Notes under the pieces: model-generated
Told to the model about the DNA's origin: nothing
Database searches by the model: none
Seen by the model: the letters and a program-made list of their open reading frames with translations, nothing else
Position numbers and translations under genes: made by a program
In this document: piece by piece, positions 27,189-35,696 of the stretch
How positions within the stretch are numbered: the stretch's first letter is position 1
How the letters are laid out: every line of letters begins with the position of its first letter
Origin: Marinobacter bryozoorum
Lineage (GTDB): Bacteria > Pseudomonadota > Gammaproteobacteria > Pseudomonadales > Oleiphilaceae
Reading direction: 5' to 3'
DNA: 64,000 nucleotides
Assembly: GCF_023156245.1 (NCBI RefSeq)
Contig: NZ_JAKZAH010000003.1
Location: 1 to 64,000, forward strand

Positions 27189-27650
27189 ATGGCCCAACCC
27201 CGCGTTGTTACCATTCACTACACACTGACCAATGATCAGGGAGAAGAGCTGGACTCCTCCCGCGTGGAAGGTCGTGAGCCACTGTCGTATCTGGAAGGTG
27301 CACAGAACATCATCGGCGGGCTGGAAAGCGCGCTGACCGAGAAGGACTCTGGCGACCAGGTCAAGGTATCTGTTGACCCGGCCGAAGGTTACGGTGAAAA
27401 GAACGACGAGCTGATTCAGCCGGTTCCCCGTTCCGCGTTCGAGGGTGTAGACACCATCGAGCCGGGCATGCAGTTCCAGGCTCAGACGCCGGGTGGCCCC
27501 CAGGTCGTCCGCGTTGTGGAAGTAAGCGACGAAACCGTCACCATCGATGCCAACCACCCGCTGGCCGGTGAGACTCTCCACTTTGACGTGGAAGTGGTCG
27601 AGACCCGCCCGGCAACCGACGAAGAGCAGGAGCACGGCCACGTGCACTGA
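27189..27650 (+). CDS. slyD: FKBP-type peptidyl-prolyl isomerase, SlyD-like
   Basis: A 153-residue FKBP with an inserted chaperone flap: VVTIHYTLTNDQGEELDSS, then GLESALTEKDSGDQVKV and the flap AEGYGEKNDELIQPVPRSAF. It catalyses prolyl isomerisation and acts as a chaperone. The Met at 27189 is chosen because AAGGAG lies 5 bases upstream. Unlike E. coli SlyD the metal-binding tail is reduced to EEQEHGHVH, so a nickel role is probably weak. Confidence 0.92.
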   Translation: MAQPRVVTIHYTLTNDQGEELDSSRVEGREPLSYLEGAQNIIGGLESALTEKDSGDQVKVSVDPAEGYGEKNDELIQPVPRSAFEGVDTIEPGMQFQAQTPGGPQVVRVVEVSDETVTIDANHPLAGETLHFDVEVVETRPATDEEQEHGHVH

Positions 27651-27682
27651 TGTGATGCCTTCCGTCAAGGTTGCATAAAAAG

Positions 27683-27707
27683 CGGCTCCTGTGGGAGCCG
27701 TTTTTTT
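27683..27707 (+). terminator. intrinsic terminator of slyD
   Basis: CGGCTCC (27683-27689) pairs with GGAGCCG (27694-27700) across a 4-base loop, and seven T follow. Confidence 0.85.
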
Positions 27708-27826
27708 ATGTATGGATAACCGGCCGGGAAGGGCGCAGGTGCAAACTCCTGGGGTTGTTCGCTTCGGGTTTTTACAGGCAAAAAAAACCGGGGCGAACCC
27801 CGGCTTTCCTGCTATCGGCTTATGCG

Positions 27827-29479
27827 TTACATATTCGGGTAGTTGGGACCACCGCCGCCTTCAGGCGTTACCCAGGTAATATTCTGGGCAGGGTCCTTGA
27901 TATCACAGGTTTTGCAGTGAACGCAGTTCTGGGCATTGATCTGGAACTTCTTGCCACTGCCGTCCTCTGCTTCTACTACCTCGTATACGCCGGCCGGACA
28001 GTAGCGCTGTGCAGGCTCATCGTACTTGGGCAGGTTGTGCTCGATGGGAATCGACGGATCCTTGAGCTTCAGGTGGATCGGCTGGTCTTCCTCGTGGTTG
28101 GTGTTAGAGATAAACACCGAGGACAGCTTGTCGAAGGTCAGCGTATTGTCTGGCTTCGGGTACTCGATCTTCTTGCACTGGTCCGCCGGTTTCATGGTGG
28201 CGTAGTCCGGTGTGGTGTCGTGGAACGTCATGGGCAGCGGCCGGCCCAGGATGTTCTGCTCGATAAAGGCGACAGCGCCACCACCAACCATACCGAACTT
28301 ATGCATCGCGGGGCCGAAGTTGTGCTCCTTGAACAGCTCCTTGTAGAGCCAGCTGCCTTCAAAGCGCTCCTGGAAGCTGGTGACTTCCTCACCGGCCTTG
28401 CCTTCCTTGAGTGCTTCGAAAACGGCTTCAGCACCCAGCATGCCGGACTTCATGGCGGTGTGGGAGCCCTTGATCTTGGAGAAGTTCAGGGTGCCGGCAT
28501 CGCAGCCCAGCAGCAGACCGCCCGGGAAGCTCATCTTCGGCAGGGAGTTCAGGCCGCCCTTGGTGATAGCCCGGGCACCATAGGAAACGCGCTTGCCGCC
28601 TTCGAGGTATTTCTTGAATTCCGGATGCGTCTTGAGCCGCTGCATCTCATGAAAGGGGCTTACATGCGGGTTGCTGTAGGACAGGTCGGTGATCAGGCCC
28701 ACATAGACCTGGCCATTTTCCAGGTGGTAAAGGAAAGAGCCACCCGTGGTGCCGGACTCGCTCAGCGGCCAGCCAGTAGAATGAACCACCAGGCCAGGCT
28801 CATGCTTCTCCGGAGCGATATCCCACAGCTCCTTGATGCCGATACCGTAGTGCTGCGGATCCTTGCCTTCGTCGAGCTTGAAATCGTTGATCAGGCGCTT
28901 GCCCAGGTGTCCACGACAGCCTTCAGTAAACAGGGTGTACTTGGCTCGCAGCTCCATGCCCGGCATGTAGCCGTCTTTCTCGCCACCGTCACGGGCAACG
29001 CCCATATCGCCGGTGATAATGCCTTTGACCTGGCCATCTTCAACGATGGTCTCAGCGGCCGGGAAGCCAGGGTAGACTTCAACGCCGAGGGCTTCTGCCT
29101 GCTCGGCCAGCCAGCGGCACAGGTTGCCCAGACTGATAATGTAGTTGCCTTCGTTGTGCATGTTCTTGGGCACGAAGGCGTTGGGGATCTTGGTGGCCTT
29201 GTCCTGGCCCTTCATCAGGAAGATGTCGTCACGGGTGACCGGGGTGTTCAGGGGAGCACCGCGCTCTTTCCAGTCCGGGAACAGCTCGTTCAGGGCAGTG
29301 GGCTCAAACACGGTACCGGCGAGGATATGGGCGCCGATCTCGGAGCCTTTCTCGACGACACAGACAGTCAGTTCTTCGCCGGCTTCCTGGGCCAATTGCA
29401 TGGTGCGACAGGCTGCCGAGAGACCCGCAGGTCCCCCGCCGACGATCAGAACATCAAATTCCATTGATTCGCGTTCCAC
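27827..29479 (-). CDS. electron transfer flavoprotein-ubiquinone oxidoreductase
   Basis: Passes electrons from reduced ETF to ubiquinone during fatty-acid and amino-acid oxidation. The 550-residue protein has an FAD motif DVLIVGGGPAGLSAACR, the family's YSNPHVSPFHEMQR region, and a C-terminal 4Fe-4S site with CPAGVYEV and QNCVHCKTCDIKDP. The GTG at 29479 is preferred to the ATG at 29464 because GAGGAG lies 6 bases before it. It is divergent from etfBA; two PsrA-type sites lie between. Confidence 0.93.
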   Translation of the reverse strand: MERESMEFDVLIVGGGPAGLSAACRTMQLAQEAGEELTVCVVEKGSEIGAHILAGTVFEPTALNELFPDWKERGAPLNTPVTRDDIFLMKGQDKATKIPNAFVPKNMHNEGNYIISLGNLCRWLAEQAEALGVEVYPGFPAAETIVEDGQVKGIITGDMGVARDGGEKDGYMPGMELRAKYTLFTEGCRGHLGKRLINDFKLDEGKDPQHYGIGIKELWDIAPEKHEPGLVVHSTGWPLSESGTTGGSFLYHLENGQVYVGLITDLSYSNPHVSPFHEMQRLKTHPEFKKYLEGGKRVSYGARAITKGGLNSLPKMSFPGGLLLGCDAGTLNFSKIKGSHTAMKSGMLGAEAVFEALKEGKAGEEVTSFQERFEGSWLYKELFKEHNFGPAMHKFGMVGGGAVAFIEQNILGRPLPMTFHDTTPDYATMKPADQCKKIEYPKPDNTLTFDKLSSVFISNTNHEEDQPIHLKLKDPSIPIEHNLPKYDEPAQRYCPAGVYEVVEAEDGSGKKFQINAQNCVHCKTCDIKDPAQNITWVTPEGGGGPNYPNM

Positions 29480-29727
29480 GTTGGTCTCCTCAAACTTCTC
29501 ATCAGTTGAACAGAAGGAATCTGGCACGTTCGGGCGCCGACCGGATTCAGCCGGGGCAGGTGATGTGCCGGGCACACACTGCGTCTGTCCCTTCATCTTT
29601 ATGGTTTGCTGAACACGTCACTGGGTTGCGACCAGGGTTCGGCATGGCGTACCCGCGCTCAGGGCAAAGCGTACATATTACCGGACAACTGGCTGATAAA
29701 CGACAGTTTACCCCGCTTTTTGCTCAG

Positions 29728-29745
29728 TTCAAACGATCGTTTGAA
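29728..29745. promoter_or_regulatory. PsrA-type operator 1 (18-bp perfect palindrome)
   Basis: TTCAAACGATCGTTTGAA is a perfect palindrome containing CAAAC-N4-GTTTG, which matches the PsrA consensus known from Pseudomonas. It lies about 250 bases upstream of the ETF-QO start and 455 upstream of etfB. Confidence 0.75.
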
Positions 29746-29844
29746 AACGTCGCCGCTTTCTGTCATCGTTCGGACAAGCCGGTTATGGGTCCTGACAGGT
29801 GGAAATAACCGGATAGCAAGCAAAGTGAATTATACCATAATTGC

Positions 29845-29857
29845 GAAACAGTGTTTC
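29845..29857. promoter_or_regulatory. PsrA-type operator 2
   Basis: GAAACAGTGTTTC is an inverted repeat GAAAC-N3-GTTTC, which also fits the PsrA pattern. It lies between operator 1 and etfB in the same 720-base divergent intergenic region. Confidence 0.65.
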
Positions 29858-30199
29858 AATATTGAAGCCAAAATCGCTTAATCAGGCTCGAAATCAGAAC
29901 AGCTAAACGGGATAAGTGCCGCAAAAAAACTACGGAAAGCCTTGCAAAGCCGCTGTGATGCTGCATTTGCTATTGACCCACCGGGTCTTTGCCTTCAGTA
30001 TTATGGCGCCCTGACAGCAGGTCCAACGGAGTTTTTGCTGTTTGAATCAAGGTTCGGCCGCGGCTTCGCGAGCGGTCGGAGCGACAGGAATCATGAATAC
30101 TCTGCTGTTGCCAACCTGGCGGTGTGTTTCCCCGGTGGTTCAGGCGAGAGTCTTTTTGATTACGAGTCATTAAACCCATCGTAGAAGAACGAGGAATCT

Positions 30200-30949
30200 A
30201 TGAAGGTTCTGGTCGCTGTAAAACGAGTTATCGACTACAACGTGAAGGTACGCGTCAAGCCGGACAACTCCGGTGTTGATCTTGCCAACGTCAAGATGGC
30301 GATGAACCCCTTCTGTGAAATCGCAGTTGAAGAAGCGGTTCGCCTGAAGGAAAAGGGCGTCGCCAGCGAGATTGTCGTGGTTTCCATTGGCCCGAAGGCT
30401 GCCCAGGAGCAGATCCGTACAGCCCTGGCGCTGGGTGCTGACCGTGGCATTCATGTGGAGACGGACGAAGAAGTCCAGTCCCTGGAAGCTGCCAAGCTGC
30501 TGAAGGCGGTTGTCGAGAAGGAAGAGCCGAAGCTGGTTATCCTCGGCAAGCAGTCCATCGACTCCGACAACAACCAGACTGGCCAGATGCTGGCCGCCCT
30601 GACCGGTATGGCCCAGGGTACCTTCGCATCCGAAGTTGCGGTTGATGGCGAGAAGGTTAACGTTACCCGTGAGGTTGACGGCGGCCTGATGACCGTTTCC
30701 CTGAACCTGCCGGCAGTGGTCACCACTGACCTGCGTCTGAACGAGCCGCGTTACGCTTCCCTGCCGAACATCATGAAGGCCAAGAAGAAGCCGCTGGACG
30801 CCACCACCCCGGCTGACCTGGGTGTCGAGATTGCACCGCGTCTGGAAACCGTGAAGGTTGAAGCGCCTGCTGCACGCAAGGCTGGTATCAAGGTAGAAGA
30901 CGTAGCCCAGCTGGTCGACAAACTGAAGAACGAAGCGAAGGTGATCTAA
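30200..30949 (+). CDS. etfB: electron transfer flavoprotein subunit beta
   Basis: A 249-residue ETF beta subunit ([19 protein letters not shown] at the N-terminus, [20 protein letters not shown], and [19 protein letters not shown]). With EtfA it accepts electrons from acyl-CoA dehydrogenases and delivers them to the divergently encoded ETF-QO. GAGGAA lies 6 bases before the ATG. The etfA start follows its stop without a gap. Confidence 0.96.
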   Translation: MKVLVAVKRVIDYNVKVRVKPDNSGVDLANVKMAMNPFCEIAVEEAVRLKEKGVASEIVVVSIGPKAAQEQIRTALALGADRGIHVETDEEVQSLEAAKLLKAVVEKEEPKLVILGKQSIDSDNNQTGQMLAALTGMAQGTFASEVAVDGEKVNVTREVDGGLMTVSLNLPAVVTTDLRLNEPRYASLPNIMKAKKKPLDATTPADLGVEIAPRLETVKVEAPAARKAGIKVEDVAQLVDKLKNEAKVI

Positions 30950-31891
30950 ATGAGCATCCTGGTATTTGCTGAACACGATAACAGCAGCCTCAAGCAGGCT
31001 ACCCTGAGTGTCCTGGCTGCTGCCAAGGAAATCGGTGGCGATATCGACGTTCTGGTTGCCGGCGAGAACTGTGGTGCGGTTGCCGAGCAGGCTGCAAAGG
31101 CAGACGGCGTTAACAAGGTACTGGTTGCCGATAACGCTGCCTACGGCCACAACCTGGGTGAAAACCTGGGCGAGCTGGTAGCCGAGGCAGGTAAGGGCTA
31201 CAGCCATATCCTGGCCGCTGCCGGTACCACTGGCAAGGACTTCATGCCGCGCGTTGCTGCGCTGCTGGACGTTGCCCAGGTTTCCGACATTATGGGCGTT
31301 GTTGACGCTGACACCTTTGTTCGTCCGATCTATGCCGGTAACGCCATTGCGACCGTCAAGTCCAAGGACAGCACCAAGGTAATCACCGTTCGTCCGACCG
31401 CGTTTGACCCGGTTGCCGGCGAAGGTGGCTCTGCTGCTGTCGAGAACCTGGATGTGGTGAAGGACGCTGGTATTTCCTCGTTTGTTAACGAGGAACTGGC
31501 CAAGTCTGACCGTCCGGACCTGGCAAGCGCATCCATCGTTATCTCCGGTGGTCGCGGCATGCAGAACGGCGACAACTTCAAGATGCTTGAGCAGGTTGCT
31601 GACCTGCTGGGTGCCGCTGTTGGCGCCTCCCGTGCAGCCGTTGATGCAGGCTTCGTGCCCAACGACATGCAGGTTGGTCAGACCGGCAAGATCGTTGCTC
31701 CGCAGCTGTACGTTGCGGTTGGTATCTCCGGCGCTATCCAGCACCTGGCCGGTATGGGCGACTCCAAGGTGATCGTTGCGATCAACAAGGACGAAGAAGC
31801 CCCGATCTTCCAGGTGGCGGACTACGGCCTGGTGGCCGACCTGTTCGAAGCGGTTCCCCAGCTTGAAGAGGAACTGAAGAAAGTCCTGTAA
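30950..31891 (+). CDS. etfA: electron transfer flavoprotein subunit alpha
   Basis: A 313-residue ETF alpha subunit. The FAD-binding C-terminal domain contains VVSGGRGM-like [29 protein letters not shown] and [16 protein letters not shown]. It carries the redox-active FAD of the heterodimer. It is translated directly after etfB and is followed by a strong terminator. Confidence 0.96.
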   Translation: MSILVFAEHDNSSLKQATLSVLAAAKEIGGDIDVLVAGENCGAVAEQAAKADGVNKVLVADNAAYGHNLGENLGELVAEAGKGYSHILAAAGTTGKDFMPRVAALLDVAQVSDIMGVVDADTFVRPIYAGNAIATVKSKDSTKVITVRPTAFDPVAGEGGSAAVENLDVVKDAGISSFVNEELAKSDRPDLASASIVISGGRGMQNGDNFKMLEQVADLLGAAVGASRAAVDAGFVPNDMQVGQTGKIVAPQLYVAVGISGAIQHLAGMGDSKVIVAINKDEEAPIFQVADYGLVADLFEAVPQLEEELKKVL

Positions 31892-31912
31892 GGGCTTGCT
31901 TCGACAGAAAAA

Positions 31913-31937
31913 GGGGCGCTTCCGGGCGCCCCTTTTT
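31913..31937 (+). terminator. intrinsic terminator of etfBA
   Basis: GGGGCGC (31913-31919) pairs with GCGCCCC (31926-31932) across a 6-base loop and is followed by five T. Confidence 0.85.
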
Positions 31938-32047
31938 CGTATCTGTCAGAAAGATTGCCTCGCCTGCTTTATCCCCGGATCGGCTCTGCTATCCTTGCAG
32001 ACTTCCGGGCGATGTTCACCGATAACCCTCCCTAAGGAGCAACTGTC

Positions 32048-33313
32048 ATGGAAACCCCTTTTGATATCGTGCTGTTCGGTGCCACCAGCTTTGTTGGAAA
32101 GATCCTCACCCGACGGATGGCCGAACGGCATGGTTTTGGAAATGGGAAAGGGGACCAGGGCGTTGGTAGCGATGAGCGACCGGTGCGCTGGGCGATTGCG
32201 GGCCGCTCCAAGGCCAAGCTGGACCGACTGAAAGACGATTTGGGGCCCGCTGCCGTCAACCTTCCCATGGTCATTGCTGACGCAGGCGATGAGGATTCAC
32301 TCAACGCCATGTGTGAACAGGCCCGGGTGGTGGTTTCTACTGTCGGGCCCTATGCGCTGCACGGTGAACCCCTGGTTCGCGCCTGCGTGGAAAACGGAAC
32401 CGACTATTGTGACCTGACTGGCGAAGTGCAATGGATTCGCCGGATGATCCAGCTCTACGAAGAACGGGCAAAGGTCACCGGGGCTCGCATCGTCCACTGC
32501 TGTGGTTTTGATTCCATTCCCTCGGATATGGGCGTGTGGTATCTGCAGCAGGAAGCCGTGGCTCGTTTCGGACAGCCCTGCCAGCGGGTGAAGATGCGGG
32601 TCAAGGCCGCAAAGGGCGGGCTGTCAGGGGGTACCGTAGCCAGCCTGATGAACGTGATCAGGGAAGCAGCCTCCAACAAGGCTCTGCGCAAGGAACTGGC
32701 GAACCCCTTCTCCCTCTGCCCGCCAGACCACCGGTCAGTCACCCGTCAGCCCAACGTCAAGGCCGCCGAGTTCGACCAGGACCTGGAGTCCTGGGTGGCG
32801 CCGTTCCTGATGGCCGCCATCAACACCCGGGTAGTACACCGCTCCAATGCACTGCTTGACGCCCGCTACGGCACTGAATTCCAGTACGACGAAGCAATGA
32901 TTACCGGCCGCGGCATCAAAGGCCGGGGCAGGGCGCTGGCCCTGGCCGGTGCGATGGCGGGCTTTGCGCTGGCTACCGCCGTCAAACCGACACGTTGGGC
33001 CCTCGAGCGCTTTGTGCTGCCCGAACCGGGCGAAGGACCGGACGACAATGCCCAGAAGAAAGGCTTCTACGACCTGCGGTTCATCGGTACCACGGAAGGG
33101 GGCCAGAGCCTGACGGTCAAGGTGACTGGCCAGGGTGACCCGGGCTATGGATCCACCAGTCGCATGCTGGCCCAGGCGGCGGAATGCCTGGCCTTTGATG
33201 TGCGGGCGGACCAGGCCGGTGGCTTCTGGACGCCGTCCAGCCTTATGGACGGAGACCTGCTGAAGCGGTTACAGGAAAACGCAAAGATGACCTTCGAGGT
33301 CCTGACAGCCTGA
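32048..33313 (+). CDS. saccharopine dehydrogenase-like/trans-acting enoyl reductase family protein
   Basis: A 421-residue protein with the N-terminal Rossmann motif DIVLFGATSFVGKILTRRM and the family's CDLTGEVQWIRRMI and HCCGFDSIPSDMG segments. Relatives include mycobacterial trans-acting enoyl reductase of phthiocerol synthesis and human SCCPDH. The substrate here is unknown; a lipid intermediate is likely. AAGGAGC lies 8 bases before the ATG. It is convergent with the CBS-domain gene. Confidence 0.85.
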   Translation: METPFDIVLFGATSFVGKILTRRMAERHGFGNGKGDQGVGSDERPVRWAIAGRSKAKLDRLKDDLGPAAVNLPMVIADAGDEDSLNAMCEQARVVVSTVGPYALHGEPLVRACVENGTDYCDLTGEVQWIRRMIQLYEERAKVTGARIVHCCGFDSIPSDMGVWYLQQEAVARFGQPCQRVKMRVKAAKGGLSGGTVASLMNVIREAASNKALRKELANPFSLCPPDHRSVTRQPNVKAAEFDQDLESWVAPFLMAAINTRVVHRSNALLDARYGTEFQYDEAMITGRGIKGRGRALALAGAMAGFALATAVKPTRWALERFVLPEPGEGPDDNAQKKGFYDLRFIGTTEGGQSLTVKVTGQGDPGYGSTSRMLAQAAECLAFDVRADQAGGFWTPSSLMDGDLLKRLQENAKMTFEVLTA

Positions 33314-33360
33314 GGCAACCGGTGGGGAATCGGGCAACCTGTCCGGGCGAATGGCAGGCG

Positions 33361-33753
33361 TTAACCTTCCATCCGCTCGAACAGGGCCGCCATGATGTCG
33401 TCCATGGTGACGAATCCAAGCAGGCGGTTATCTTCAAGGACAAGTAGCCGTTTTACCCGGTGCTCGGTCATCAGGGCAGCGACATGGCGCAGCCCCAGGC
33501 TCTCGCCCACACTGATCACTGGTTTCGCACAGACGTCATAGACGTTGAGCAAGTCAACATCGCCATCTTCCGCTATCACCGTCTTGAGTATGTTGGTGTA
33601 GGTGATCAGGCCCCAGGCATCATGGTCGCTCTGCTGCTCTACCACGAGGGATTTAACGCCGTGTTGCTTCATCAGGTTCATCGCCTCGCGGATGGTGGCG
33701 AAAGGTGACACCTTGATGATGTCTCGAACCATTACGTCCCGTACTGTCAGCAT
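33361..33753 (-). CDS. two-CBS-domain protein
   Basis: A 130-residue protein made only of a CBS pair: TVRDVMVRDIIKVSPFATIREAM (first motif in two parts, TVRDVMVRD and SPFATIREAM) and CAKPVISVGESLGLRH with LLVLEDNRLLGFVTMDDIM. Such modules bind adenosine nucleotides. It is third in a group with a PII-like protein and a DUF1538 membrane protein, so it may sense energy charge for that membrane protein. Confidence 0.88.
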   Translation of the reverse strand: MLTVRDVMVRDIIKVSPFATIREAMNLMKQHGVKSLVVEQQSDHDAWGLITYTNILKTVIAEDGDVDLLNVYDVCAKPVISVGESLGLRHVAALMTEHRVKRLLVLEDNRLLGFVTMDDIMAALFERMEG

Positions 33754-33763
33754 CCGACGTCTC

Positions 33764-34117
33764 CTAGTCCAGGGTTTCTTTCAAGTGTTGCTCGAATTTT
33801 TCCACCTGGGAGAGGTCGATACCTCCCAGATGTTCCAGCGGCAGGGTAAAAACGATACCGCTGGAATCCTTGCCGTCCGGCATGATGACTTTCTGGATGG
33901 CTTTCAGAACCTCCAGTGACAGTCCTTTCTCCAGAACCATCAGCAGGACACTCTGGCTGCCGTCGTAGGTCAGGCCGAAGAAGGTCCTGCGGGTTGTGTT
34001 ACTGATGCCACGCCCCGCCAACACGGTGATCCCGCCAGCACCAAGCTCACGAGCGGCGTCGATACAGTCCTGCTCCTGCTCCTCCGGAACAATGGCCACA
34101 AGTGCCGAAAATTTCAT
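33764..34117 (-). CDS. PII-like signalling protein
   Basis: A 117-residue protein with the ferredoxin-like fold pattern of PII/GlnK relatives: ALVAIVPEEQEQDCIDAARELGAGG (two parts), a flexible RGISNTTRRTFFG loop and SVLLMVLEKG. It lacks the uridylylated Tyr of the GlnB T-loop. It overlaps the DUF1538 gene by 4 bases, which suggests a regulatory partner of that membrane protein, as GlnK is of AmtB. This is an inference. Confidence 0.78.
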   Translation of the reverse strand: MKFSALVAIVPEEQEQDCIDAARELGAGGITVLAGRGISNTTRRTFFGLTYDGSQSVLLMVLEKGLSLEVLKAIQKVIMPDGKDSSGIVFTLPLEHLGGIDLSQVEKFEQHLKETLD

Positions 34118-35607
34118 GTGTCTACCTCACGTCTTCTGGTCATCAGCTGGGCGAGTATGGCGTACCCCATGACCGTGACAATAGGAAAAATCGAGGCAAA
34201 TGCTATAAGCCCGAAGCCATCGATAAGGATATTACGCCCCTCGATATTGGATGCCAGGCCAATGCCGAGCGCAGTCACCAGGGGCACGGTGACTTCCGAG
34301 GTTGTTACCCCGCCGAGATCATAGGCAAGGGCCACGATATAGCGTGGCGCCGCCAGTGTCAGTAGTATGACGACCGTATATCCACCCATGATATAAAAAT
34401 GCATGGAGTCCCCGACGATTATGCGGTGCACACCAATAGTGATGCCCACCGCGACTCCACAGGCTACCAGTATGCGGATGACGTTACCGTTGATCTGGCC
34501 TGCAGCGGCTTCCTCGGCTTGTTGACCGATCGCTATCAGGGCTGGCTCGGCCATGGTGGTTGCAAAGCCAATAGTAAACGCAAACAGGTAGACGAACAGG
34601 TAGCCATCCAGCGTGATCAACTGTTCAGCCATACTGGTGCCGATGGGGAACAGCCCCATCTTCAACCCGATCACGAAGGCATAGAGCCCGAGAATGACCA
34701 GCACAAACCCGAAGGCGACTTTAACCGGGTTCGCCAGCGACTTTCTCAGCACCAGGTATTGAAACACCAGCACGGTGAGAATGATTGGCAAGACATCACG
34801 AACCATGCCAACCAACTCACTTAACATGCTCCACAGGCCGTTTGCCGAAGGTTTGGACTGCCCGGTTTCCAACAGGCTGGCAGCACCGGAAACCTCCCCA
34901 CCACTGCCGTACACAAAGATGCCGTATACCTGCACAGTGATCATCGGGACCATAACCGCCAATGCCACCAGTCCAAAACCGTCAATAAGCGGGTTTCGCC
35001 CCCGGATAGAGGTTGCCAGCCCGATTCCCAGGGCGGCGATGAGGGGCACGGTCACCACATTGGTGGTAACGCCACCAGAGTCGTAGGCCAGACCCACGAT
35101 CTCGGCAGGGGCGAACCAGGTCACAATGACCACCATGATATACCCGGTGATCATGAACCAGTGGAGCGGGAATCCAAATATCGTCCGGAACACGCCCAGG
35201 GCCGTTACAACCCCCACTGAAACTGCAACCAGCATCCGCAGAGTAAAGGCGTCTATTTGCCCGCCACTGATTTCCTGGGCCTGCATGGCAACGGCAATCA
35301 GGGCGGGTTCAGCCACTACTGCGGAAAAACCAAGGGCGAAGCCAAAACCCAGCAGCAGCGGTACAGAGCCTTTACGGGCGAACTGGTTGGAGAGACTTTT
35401 GCCCACCGGGAATATGCTCAGGTCCAGGCCCTGGAGGAAGAGTGCCACGCCGGCGGCAACGATTAGCAGGCCAACCGTCATGCTTGCGAGGTTGTCGGGA
35501 ACCTGTTGCAGCACCAGTGCCTGGAAAAAAGCCACGACGACCACAATCGGCAGAAGGTTCTTCAGGGCGTGGAGGAACGCGCTGAAAAAAGCTTTCAGAT
35601 AATACAC
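34114..35607 (-). CDS. DUF1538 family membrane protein
   Basis: A 497-residue polytopic protein with an internal repeat: two halves of about 240 residues share motifs such as AVVAEPALIAVAMQAQEISGG / TTMAEPALIAIGQQAEEAAAG (each compared in its core AEPALIA) and AYDSGGVTTNVVTVPL / AYDLGGVTTSEVTVPL. About twelve helices are expected. It is a presumed transporter or channel of unknown substrate. It is encoded 90 bases after cydC on the same strand. Confidence 0.85.
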   Translation of the reverse strand: MYYLKAFFSAFLHALKNLLPIVVVVAFFQALVLQQVPDNLASMTVGLLIVAAGVALFLQGLDLSIFPVGKSLSNQFARKGSVPLLLGFGFALGFSAVVAEPALIAVAMQAQEISGGQIDAFTLRMLVAVSVGVVTALGVFRTIFGFPLHWFMITGYIMVVIVTWFAPAEIVGLAYDSGGVTTNVVTVPLIAALGIGLATSIRGRNPLIDGFGLVALAVMVPMITVQVYGIFVYGSGGEVSGAASLLETGQSKPSANGLWSMLSELVGMVRDVLPIILTVLVFQYLVLRKSLANPVKVAFGFVLVILGLYAFVIGLKMGLFPIGTSMAEQLITLDGYLFVYLFAFTIGFATTMAEPALIAIGQQAEEAAAGQINGNVIRILVACGVAVGITIGVHRIIVGDSMHFYIMGGYTVVILLTLAAPRYIVALAYDLGGVTTSEVTVPLVTALGIGLASNIEGRNILIDGFGLIAFASIFPIVTVMGYAILAQLMTRRREVDT

Positions 35608-35696
35608 ATCATCTCCCGCCTGCCCTGCTAGTGATCGCTTTTACCACTGAAATGCACCGAATTTCAAATGGATACTGGCACTTTCCCTGAGTCGGG

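Larger units (their letters stand above)
29480..30199. other. 720-base divergent regulatory region between ETF-QO and etfBA
   Basis: No convincing gene lies in this stretch. It holds the two PsrA-type palindromes and presumably the promoters of both transcripts. A TTGACC/TATTAT pair near 29973-30004 faces etfB, but its 20-base spacer is too long for a confident call. Confidence 0.6.

Noticed and set aside
27671..29467. 598-codon forward frame opposite the ETF-QO gene
   Set aside because: It is the antisense shadow of a clear flavoprotein gene; long antisense frames are common at this base composition.
29973..30004. Promoter TTGACC/TATTAT facing etfB
   Set aside because: The spacer is 20 bases, too long for a normal sigma70 promoter.
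30170..31744. 524-codon reverse frame opposite etfBA
   Set aside because: Shadow of the etfB and etfA genes, which have unmistakable family motifs and ribosome binding sites.
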